Source: Poecilobothrus nobilitatus
Lineage: Eukaryota; Arthropoda; Insecta; Diptera; Dolichopodidae
Assembly (NCBI GenBank): GCA_947095535.1
Contig: OX352772.1
Coordinates: 163,341,162-163,405,161, forward strand
Length of the DNA stretch: 64,000 nucleotides
Direction: 5' to 3'
Shown: positions 1 through 8,623 of the stretch, in pieces
How positions within the stretch are numbered: the first letter of the stretch is position 1
How the letters are laid out: each line of letters opens with the position of its first letter
Program-made: the position numbers and the translations under genes
The notes under the pieces: generated by a model
Database searches by the model: none
What the model was told of the DNA's origin: nothing
What the model saw: only the letters and a program-made list of their open reading frames with translations

Positions 1-1
1 T

Positions 2-103
2 GAACCTGTGGAAACAAAAAATTCTGAAAATGTTTTAAATTCTGATTCTCCTAGTTGTAAACAAAGCAAAAACAATATTTTTCTCACTCCATCCCGTTGA
101 TAG
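2..103 (+). pseudogene. C-terminal end of LINE-A ORF1 (partial)
   Basis: A short open frame enters from the left edge and ends at TGA 101-103. The peptide is rich in Ser, Asn and Lys and ends PSR. It lies upstream of a non-LTR endonuclease/RT ORF on the same strand, so it is read as the tail of that element's ORF1. The protein itself is not recognisable by motif; the call rests on position. Confidence 0.35.
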
Positions 104-656
104 ATGTCAGTGTTCCAATTCTTCTCTTCTCAATAATCAATACCACCATAACTTAAACTGTAATTTTAATTTGTAATTTCTGGTGGTATTTACTTATTCT
201 AATTTACTTTTACTTTATCATAAAAGATCTTGAGAAGAGTTTAATATTATTGTAAATTTTACTATTATTTATAAGTGTGTGTAAATATCAACTTAATTAA
301 TCAATCACTTTTATTTGCTATAACGTGCTCTTTTTTTTTTTTTTGTATTGCACGTAAGGTTTGCTTTGGGTGTGTTTTTGGTTGTAACTGCGTTCAATAA
401 GGTCACTTCACAGTGTATGCTAAAAACTGTTGAACGTTTTATAAATCATTTGCACATTCAAGGCAAACATTTAATTTAATTTAATTCACAAACAAATTGT
501 GTTGTCAAGCTCGCGGTATTCATATCGTACACATATAATTTTTATAATTTTTATTGTTTCTTTATCAATTTAAATTTTAATTTGATATTTAATTTTTTAT
601 ATAACTATAAATTTTAATTTGTTGATTTTTACTTATATTGTTTTTTAAAATTTTAC
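104..656 (+). other. Inter-ORF or 5' region of LINE-A, non-coding
   Basis: AT-rich stretch between the ORF1 tail and the start of ORF2. It contains a T12 run near 330-345 and a slightly GC-richer part around 340-520. No gene, tRNA or clear promoter is seen. Confidence 0.4.
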
Positions 657-3257
657 AAAATTACCAATTTGAATGTAGATTTCTGCAATATACGCGGTTT
701 ACAGACGAATTTCAATGCCGTCACTTGCCATTTAAATTCTAGCAAACCAGCAATTCTTGCCCTATGTGAAACTCAAGTTAACGGCCAGAATGATAATTTT
801 AATATTACTGGCTACACACTCGTTTCACATTTCATGTCTAAAAGAGGTATCGCCATCTATATTAAAAATGACACAGCTTTCAACACTCTTAATAAATTCA
901 AATGTTCTAGGACAACTTTCCACTATGTTTGGGTAAAAATCCTTGTTAGAAAGCAAGTCATACATTTCTGTTTCTAATACAGATCACCCAACTCAAGTGA
1001 AGAGGAAACTGTTGTGGAAATTGAAAATCTCTCAAACCAGATCAATGAAATTTTGGATTCATATCCAGGAACTGAAATTGTTTTGGCGGGTGATTTCAAT
1101 ATTCATAATAGATACTGGCTTCACTTTTCTAGTAACACTTCTCTGAGTCAAAACTCAATTGGGAAACAAGTTGAACTATTTTCATCTCTTTTCCATTTTT
1201 CTCAACTTGTCCAAAATCCCACTAGGATCCCGGATCGTGCTGATCAAGAAAGCTACCTCTTGGATCTGTTCCTGACCACACACCCTGAAAAATATGTGGT
1301 TTCAGTTGGTTGCCCCCTGGGTGGCTCCGACCATTGTTTAGTTAAAACAAGTTTCCGGGTAGGCCCAATTACCAATCAAAGGACTCCTCCCAGGAACTTA
1401 GTATGGCGATATAGCCCTGCGAACTGGGAGGGTCTTAACAGTTTTTTCAGATCCTTTGATTGGTCATTGTGCTTCCGCGATAGGAATGTCGACTTTGCTG
1501 CAAATGCGATTTGTGAAACAATTTTACTTGGAATGAGGTTATTTATTCCTCACTCCATGAGAACTTATAAACGGAAATCCAAATCTTGGTTCAATCGCAT
1601 TTGCAGTGAAGCCATTTTTAAAAAGGAGGAGGCTTTTAAACTGTATCAAAGTAATAGGTCGGAGGCTCTCAGGGCAAACTATATAGTGGTTCGAAACAGG
1701 TGCAAGAGAGTTATCAACAGGCAAAAATTCTTATTCAACCTAAAGTTGAAACGCAAACTTATCCACATGCCTAAGAATAGCAAATCCTTTTGGTCATTTG
1801 CAAAAAGTTTAAAAGAGGACGCTAGCGGGTCTTCTTTTCCTCCGCTTGTTGATATTAATAACATGATTGTGTCAGAATCCAAAGAGAACGCGAACCTGTT
1901 TGGCAAGCAGTTCTCTTTCAACTCGACACTGCCTCAGTCAACTTTAAAGCCACCAACTGTTCCTGAAGTTAACTACTCCTTCGGTAAAATATATTTTAGG
2001 ACAAGAGCAGAGATGAAAATCTTGAAAAATCTTGATGCAAAAAAATCAGCCGGTCCAGATGGTATCACTACCATGGTTCTTAAAAATACCCATTCAAGTA
2101 TTTCAAAACCTCTACGCAACCTTTTTTATCTTTCCTTTACTTCGGGTATTCACCCTACCCAATGGAAGGTTACGCATGTTTTCCCAATTCCAAAAAAAGG
2201 TAATAAAAGCGATCCCTCTAACTACCGTCCTATTGCTATAACCTCGGTTCTTTCCAAAGCACTGGAAAAAATAGTAAACTAGAAGCTTTTGAAATATCTG
2301 GATCGTAGAGGTTTGCTTCATGATTGACAATACGGGTTCAGAGCCCGTCGTTCAACCGGTGATCTTATGACTTACCTTTGCGAAAAGTTGAATATCAGCC
2401 TTCACCATTCTGGTGAATCTGATGTAGTGGCTCTGGATATTTCCAAAGTGTTCGACCGAGTCTGGCATGATGCTTTATTAGCAAAATGCAAAGCGTTAGG
2501 ACTAGGTAGAATCTTTCTAAAATGGATAGGAGATTTCCTTTTGAATCGCATGATTCGGGTACTTGTCGATGGTTATTCATCTGACAATTTTATAATTAAT
2601 GCTGGTGTCCCTCAGGGATCGGTTTTGTCCCAAATATTTCAAAAATTATTGGTATAGCTAAAGATGCTGCTAAATGTCTAGATTTCTTGTACCGCTGTAA
2701 AGCATACTTTACTCCTTCCGATCAACATCTATACTCCTTTACTCCTTCCGATCAACATCTATAAAATACATTAGGCCGAAAATGGAGTATAACGCACATA
2801 TTTTAGCTGGAGCGCCCAAAACAGCGCTGGGTTATCTCGACAAAGTGCAAAACAGAGCTATTCGCCTTATTGGTGACCCCAGTGTTACCTCAACGCTCAC
2901 TCCACTTTACCATCACCGTACTGTTGGGTCATTGACTCTCTTTTATAGATACCTTGTAGGGGTGAACACCTGTTCTAAAGAAATAAAACAATTGATGCCT
3001 CCACTGAAAGTTTTCCAACTTGAAACGAGGAGTGCAACAGATGCCCACCCATACACTGTCGATCTGGCAAGATGGCGCAATACAGCATTCGGAAATTCGT
3101 TTGTCATGCGCAGGTCGCGTTTATGGACCTTATGCTCGCACATGTGTTCCCAAAAGTTGGTAATTCATTTGTGTACGATATATCGAAATTCAAGAAGAAC
3201 ACTAACATCTTTTTTCAAAATAACTATCCAAATTTTCCCTTTCATCCTCCATACTGA
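657..3257 (+). pseudogene. LINE-A ORF2: endonuclease and reverse transcriptase, decayed
   Basis: The order is that of a non-LTR retrotransposon ORF2. An AP-endonuclease-like domain shows ETQ near 757, AGDFN near 1084 and SDHCLV near 1328. It is followed by RT motifs (SAGPDG near 2047, NYRPI near 2220, GVPQGS near 2605). One frame stays open from 657 to 2657 except for stops at 975-977 (TAA), 2280-2282 (TAG) and 2325-2327 (TGA). After GVPQGSVLS the reading jumps to a segment that normally lies well downstream, so the block with the catalytic YADD is deleted. A 22-bp piece around 2710-2762 is tandemly duplicated. The C-terminal domain continues from 2782, shifts frame near 3120 and ends at 3257. 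The copy cannot make active RT. The clade is not assigned; the Jockey/CR1/I group is likely. Confidence 0.85.
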
Positions 3258-3493
3258 CAATTTTCCTACATTCAAACACCCAAGTAATGCTTCCCCCATC
3301 CTTTTCCCCAAAACCAAGCTTACATTATATTATTATGTGTTAAATGACCAATCCTATAGTTTAATTTCAAAGGGGGTGGTTTTGGTTGGTTAGAGTCCAA
3401 CACTACTTAGAGGAACCTCGTGCAGTTCCTTTGAGTGACTCTTGATGTTTTCCACGGTCCCTCGTAAAAAAAAAAAGAAAAAGAAAAAAAAAA
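3258..3493 (+). other. LINE-A 3' UTR and A-rich tail
   Basis: Non-coding sequence after the ORF2 stop. It ends in a purine run at 3466-3493 made of A with single G's, as expected for a degraded poly(A) tail. The next base begins recognisable Polinton integrase sequence, so LINE-A is inserted in that gene. The 5' target-site copy lies outside the window. Confidence 0.65.
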
Positions 3494-4176
3494 TGCCTTA
3501 AAATCAATTATTAGTAGAGCTAAGGTTATACCAAAAAATATTCACTCTGATCAACTTTTAATATTCACTCTGACTCACTCTGATCAAGGAATTTTTTAAT
3601 TCACAATTTCAAAATTATATGAAAGAAAAATCAATCAATCATTATCACACATTTAGCGAATTAAAAGCATCAATTGTTGAACGATTTAACCGTACATTAA
3701 AAATTTAGTTTAAACGTTAACTATAAATGGTTACCTATTGTACAATCATTAATAAAGCAATATAATTCAACAAAACTTCCTCCTGAAAAAATTACAAAGA
3801 AAAACGAAAAAAATATACTTAGAAATATACATACTGAGCCTAAAATTTTTCCATAAAGTAAATATAAAGATGGAAATTTTGTAAGAATAAGTAAATATAA
3901 AGGACATTTCGAAAAAGGCTATCAACTGAATTGGTCAACTGAAGTATTTAAAATTGATAAATCAATAATACTTATGCTCTTACATATCAATTATCGGACT
4001 ATACTGATACAGCAATTTCAGGAGGTTTTTATCAAGCTGAGCTTGCACTTGTAAAATACCCAGATACTTACCTTGGGAAAAAAATTCTGAAGAAGCAAGG
4101 AAATAGAATTTTTTTTAAATGGCTAGGTTTTGATGACAGACATAATACTTGGATAAATAAAAAAGACAGTACTTAA
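3494..4176 (+). pseudogene. Polinton/Maverick integrase, C-terminal half with chromodomain (copy 1)
   Basis: With frameshifts allowed, this stretch reads as the end of the retroviral-type integrase carried by Polintons. It shows a catalytic SDQ segment (near 3560), ASIVERFNRTLK with the catalytic Glu (near 3675), a basic DNA-binding region and a chromodomain-like tail (KWLGF near 4117, then WINKKD) ending at TAA 4174-4176. The first catalytic Asp region is missing because LINE-A interrupts the gene. A short segment ending in CACTCTGATCAA is locally repeated around 3539-3585. There are several frameshifts and stops, so the gene is dead. It faces the tail of the PolB gene, about 110 bp away. 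Confidence 0.8.
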
Positions 4177-4289
4177 ATAATTGTAAAGTTATTAAGTATT
4201 TATTTACATTTTGCATTTATAGTGATTTATAGTGTTTTATAGAAATTCTAACGTAATATAAAATTCTAGTTTTATTTGTTTTTTATTTT

Positions 4290-6044
4290 TTAATATTCTT
4301 TTTGCAGTCGTTTATATCCATATGGAAAAGAGCTAACATCTTCATAAAATTTCCGTTTTTCTGATTTAGTATAATATATTTTTATTTCGCGAACTGTAAG
4401 TACTTCGTGTATTTCTACGAATATTATCTGAAATTAGAAGCATATTTTCGTTTTCTGCAGGATTTAAAATCGCTTCTTTGATCCTATCAAAATGAATTTT
4501 TTGTGAAGCCTGATAACTTAAACGAATTCCTTTTACTTTGCATACAAATTTTCTGCTGCTATCTTTTGTGCAGTACACTTCGTATGCGTAATTTTTAGGA
4601 CCTCCACAGACAAACTCTGTTACGTAACTTCCAACACCAAAGTAGTCTAATTCATCTGTCATTTCTCCTACAAATTCCCCTGTTGGGGGATCAAATTCGT
4701 CTTTTCGAGATATATAAATGACATAATCTGTGTCATAATATAAAACTCTATTATCAAGCTTCTCCAAATAACTGTAAAGTATAAGACGAGCTTTGTTGTT
4801 GTGAAAGCTGGTATGCTAACGTAAATGTTAGTAAAGAAGTTTCAACTTCATCTTTGTATTTCCAACTCACCACTATATTTTCTTCATTTATAGGTACAAT
4901 TTGACATACCTCTATAGAAGGATTTGTTAACATTTTATAAAATTCAAACGGCTGATTTAAAATTGTAGTTTGTTGCTGGTTCTCTTTTTGTCGAAATTTT
5001 CCCCAAAATGAATTTAAAATTATTAACAAGTTAACAATTTTATGATATTCTAATTTAATTTCTTTCATATTTAAAATTTTTTTTATATATCCTTCTGGTC
5101 TTTCTCACTTAGGCAATCGAGAGGCCAACCTGAAGCTTGTTGTTTTATTTTGATAAATTTATTCATCAGGGCGGTAAATAAACCATCAACATTATTCAAT
5201 TTATCATCCTTTATCGTTTTATATTCTCAAACATCATAAATGTTCAGAAGTTGATAGTTCATTTCAATAGCTTTTAAAATTTTATCTATTACCCATTGTC
5301 CCTATTAAAGCTCTTTGATCATCAGAATGTTGACAAAATTCCCCTAGAATGTTTTTCTTCGCTGCAAATTTTGCATAACGAAAACATTAGCTTATTATTT
5401 GTTTAATTGGAAGAACTGGATGTAGTAAATCAGTTGGCCGGTAAAATTTTACATTAATGATCCCATCGACCTTTGCTAGGTTCAGTTTAGAACAAGCATC
5501 CAACATATATTTTAGGGTCAAAAAACTGGAAATTTTACTCGTTTGCAAAACATATGGATACAAAGAACACGCATCTATATATTTAATTTTTTCTCCAGCT
5601 TTACCATTTATAATGTATATACGTATTTCCGGTTCTTTCTCCATAAAATGCATCTCTGGGGTTTAAAGGTGTAATATTAATTAATGGATGACTTTGCAAG
5701 TCGTCCATATTTATATTATATCTCATTTGTTCACGAAATTCACATTCCCACATTTCAATTAACCTGTATCCAAGACATTTGAGGTGTTCGGCTCTAACTA
5801 CCGTTCTTTCATACTTTTGGTTAAGTGTATCGTTGTTACTATTGAATAAGCTCGCATCTCGATTGCTTGTTAAAACATTTTGCATGCCCGTGGTAATAAC
5901 ATCCATATATTTCAAATATTGCTTTGGTTTTTTCACAATAACCATCTACCTTAAAGCCCCCAACAATTTTTTCTCTACCATTTAATACACATTCTAAATT
6001 AATTTGCCATGAATCTTGTTCACAAATTAACCATTTATCAAATT
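4290..6044 (-). pseudogene. Polinton DNA polymerase B, C-terminal half (lineage 1)
   Basis: Protein-primed family B polymerase of a Polinton. Going down the minus strand there is a NPRDAFYGERTGNT segment (near 5640), KYIDACSLYPY with the palm Asp (near 5570), LNSFWGKF (near 5010), VLYYDTDYVIY carrying the DTD catalytic motif (near 4735), and a conserved end SFPYGYKRL before TAA at 4290-4292. DTD is followed by Y where S is usual. Frames change several times (near 4380, 4760, 5080-5390 and 5610). The N-terminal half continues at 12293-14338; the two are separated by a retroposed block. A 16-bp local duplication with two stops sits at the break (about 6020-6044). Confidence 0.88.
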
Positions 6045-6052
6045 AACCACTG
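6045..6052. repeat. Left target-site duplication AACCACTG
   Basis: AACCACTG here is repeated at 12293-12300 directly after an A18 tract. In the minus-strand PolB reading the same bases encode the end of a conserved AIQW segment, so the PolB frame resumes across the block. This marks 6053-12292 as one retroposed unit plus later insertions. Confidence 0.7.
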
Positions 6053-6139
6053 CCCCATTTATCTGACTCATGGCGCAGTGGTTAAGTCGCCAACCTTTCA
6101 ATCGAAGGGACTTGGGTTCAAACCCCGGTCAGGTCATAA
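6053..6139 (+). mobile_element. tRNA-like head of a SINE-type retroposon
   Basis: A pol III A box (TGGCGCAGTGG, 6071-6081) and B box (GGTTCAAACCC, 6115-6125) are 33 bases apart, as in tRNA. A D-arm-like GGCG/CGCC pairing is visible. The putative anticodon arm is short and position 33 is not T, so this is not a good functional tRNA gene. It starts just inside a target duplication and is followed by A/T-rich sequence, which fits a tRNA-derived SINE head. Confidence 0.6.
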
Positions 6140-6159
6140 ATAAAAAATATGTAGTACTT

Positions 6160-6904
6160 TTATATCGTAATAATGAATATCGTATAATTAATAGTAGTAA
6201 TAATAACATTAATAATATTAATAATAATAATAATAATAATAATAGTAATAATAGTAATAATAACAATAATTATAATAATAATAATAACAATAATAATAGC
6301 TGCTACAGTAGAGCCATCTTTGGTTATATCATGCAAGTAAGGTGTTATATACTGCTGCATGTTGTAATTCACGGATGGCGCTGACTCTGTAGTAAAATAA
6401 TAACAATAATAACAATAATAATAATAATAATAATTATAATAATAATAGTAATAAAAAAAACAATAACTATAATAATAATAATAGTAATAATAATAGCTGC
6501 TACAGTAGAGCCTTCTTTCGTTATATCATGCAAGTAAGGTGTTATATACTGCTGCACGTTGTAATCCACTGATGGCGCTGACTCTGTGGTAAAATAATAA
6601 TAATAGTAATAGTAATATAATAATAGTAATAATAAATAATAATAGTTACTAATAATAATAATAGTACAATAATTAAATAGTATAATAAATAGTTCAATAA
6701 TATTATAACAATAATTATAATAATAATAATAGTAATAATAATAATAGCTACTACAGTGGGGCTATCTTTGTTTATATCATGCAAGTAAGGTGTTATATAC
6801 TGCTGCACGTTGTAATCCACTGATGGCGCTGACTCTGTAGTAAAATAATAATAATATTAATAAGAATATTAATACCAATAAGAAAGAAAATATTAATACC
6901 AAAT
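6160..6904 (+). repeat. (AAT)n microsatellite with three hairpin units
   Basis: Imperfect AAT/AAC/AGT trinucleotide arrays alternate with three copies of a ~100-bp unit at about 6299-6396, 6495-6594 and 6746-6844. Each unit starts near GCTGCTACAGTAGAGCC and ends near GGCGCTGACTCTGTAG; these ends are imperfect inverted complements, so each unit can fold into a hairpin. Spacing is 196 and 251 bp. A diverged fourth unit lies at 11932-12043, beyond LINE-B. Long open frames here are low-complexity Asn/Ile runs, not genes. Confidence 0.8.
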
Positions 6905-8623
6905 ATGGAAAGAAATTTCGAACTACTTAATAACACTGTTAGTAATCTCAAAAATGATCAAAAAAGAAGTGTTAGCGAGCTAATCAAAGTAGAAACTAAT
7001 AATTTAAAAACGGAAATTTCAACGTTTAAAAACATTATTGAAAAATCATTAGCACAAGATCCAATTAATAATAAGCTTTTGAATGCGTTGGACAATATAA
7101 AGCAGCTTTTAATCTCTAATTTAGAAAATATAAATAAAACTGATATTTCAATGAGCTTTCGGGATGTAGTATTGGCCGATTTAGATATCCTTAAGGCCAA
7201 AATAGAGACAATCAATGATGGTGTTAAGATTTGTAGTATTTCGCATCAGAATGATCTACATTCAAACGATTCAGCTAAATCACTATTTGATGAAATAAAT
7301 GATGTAGATAAGGCTAAGACGGTTAACATTCAAGCAACTAAGGAAAAAAATGACGATATTTCATTCGAAATAGAAGCAGTTGATCCACCAGAGGTTATAA
7401 ATAAACCTAAATTTAACCTAAGGATTTCCAACCTTAGCACTAATACAACAGAGGAGAAACTAGTCAGATACATAAAAAAGAGGTCGAATTGTGAAGAGGT
7501 TCATTGTAAATTAATCACACCAAAGTGGCTGACATATAAACCGCAGTATCATACTTTCAAAGTTAGTGTACCGGAAACGAAAGTTCAGGAAATAAATAAT
7601 ATTAAATTGTGGAATAAAGGGACAAAAATATCCATCTTTAAACATTTAGGTAAACAATCAAATAATAGTAAATTAGATTTAATAAAAAATAAAAATAAAA
7701 CAAAACCTAATATTAATATTAATAACGCTAAAAGTAAAACAATCACACAAAAAAAAAAGAACAGAAATACACGCAATAACACTAAATCCACAAATAAAAA
7801 CAATATTATAAGCAAAAACAAAACACAACCTATTTTACACAAACAAAACATAAATTTAACTCAATCACCAATTAAATTTCAGACTATTTTGCCTTCTTCT
7901 CACATTATTTCTAATACTACTTCCACCATAGAGGTGCCGAATAGCATTTCAAATAAAATTACTAATGTAGAGTACAGTTCAATAAATTCTACTAATTCAG
8001 TAATTAGTTCAGTTCCAAAAGTGTCAATAACGTCTAAACAATATTCTCCAAATGATATAATGAATATTTCACTACCAAATGCTAGCAAATATCCTAACTT
8101 CATACAGGGACAAACCTTTAATGCTGGCATTCCGTGTACTCAGAGCTTAAACGTTAACTGCAACATGACATCAATTAACGATAAGCCAATTGCATCTGTT
8201 TCATCCAAACCTAATGCAAGTTTTGTTAATCCTATACTACCTCCTATAGTCAGATTAACGAAAAATGCTGTAGCTAATGACGATCATACGTATGTCTTAT
8301 CACGTTTTAGAGATCAAAAAATATATGAAAATGTAAGACTCTATTTAGCTTATTTGCATAAGGAAGATGACGACCTTTGTGTAGATGGTAAAACCAAACT
8401 CAATATTAAAATTTTTATTGATCAAGAAGGTTTGCCTTCTAACCCAAAGGAATTAATGAAATTATATGTAAAATATCATGAAGGTTTCGGAGCTTCATCT
8501 AAATCGGTTGAAAAAGATTTACAAGCTTATTGTAGTCACCTTAAAAGTAAGAGAATCGAGTATTTGCAAAAAATAAGAAAAAGTAGTAATGATTTTTTTC
8601 GTTCCCTTAGCGGCAGAAAATAA
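6905..8623 (+). CDS. LINE-B ORF1 protein, intact
   Basis: A 572-codon frame with ATG at 6905, a short distance after the repeat array. The first ~110 residues are Leu/Lys/Asn-rich with heptad-like spacing, suggesting a coiled coil. Residues ~170-255 (FNLRISNLS ... KGTKISIFKHLG) look like an RRM-like fold typical of non-LTR ORF1 proteins. They are followed by a very Lys/Asn-rich basic stretch (~260-310) suited to RNA binding, a Ser/Asn-rich linker, and a conserved-looking C-terminal domain (~440-572). No CCHC zinc knuckles are seen. It would bind element RNA in the RNP. The frame overlaps ORF2 by 35 bases. The lack of any stop or frameshift sets it apart from every other element in the window. 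Confidence 0.8.
   Translation: MERNFELLNNTVSNLKNDQKRSVSELIKVETNNLKTEISTFKNIIEKSLAQDPINNKLLNALDNIKQLLISNLENINKTDISMSFRDVVLADLDILKAKIETINDGVKICSISHQNDLHSNDSAKSLFDEINDVDKAKTVNIQATKEKNDDISFEIEAVDPPEVINKPKFNLRISNLSTNTTEEKLVRYIKKRSNCEEVHCKLITPKWLTYKPQYHTFKVSVPETKVQEINNIKLWNKGTKISIFKHLGKQSNNSKLDLIKNKNKTKPNININNAKSKTITQKKKNRNTRNNTKSTNKNNIISKNKTQPILHKQNINLTQSPIKFQTILPSSHIISNTTSTIEVPNSISNKITNVEYSSINSTNSVISSVPKVSITSKQYSPNDIMNISLPNASKYPNFIQGQTFNAGIPCTQSLNVNCNMTSINDKPIASVSSKPNASFVNPILPPIVRLTKNAVANDDHTYVLSRFRDQKIYENVRLYLAYLHKEDDDLCVDGKTKLNIKIFIDQEGLPSNPKELMKLYVKYHEGFGASSKSVEKDLQAYCSHLKSKRIEYLQKIRKSSNDFFRSLSGRK

Noticed and set aside
6066..6137. A functional tRNA gene
   Set aside because: A and B boxes are present, but the anticodon arm is defective (no T at position 33) and the acceptor ends do not pair. 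It is better explained as a SINE head.
6160..6820. Long open frames of Asn/Ile in both strands
   Set aside because: They follow AAT/ATT microsatellites; no protein-like composition.
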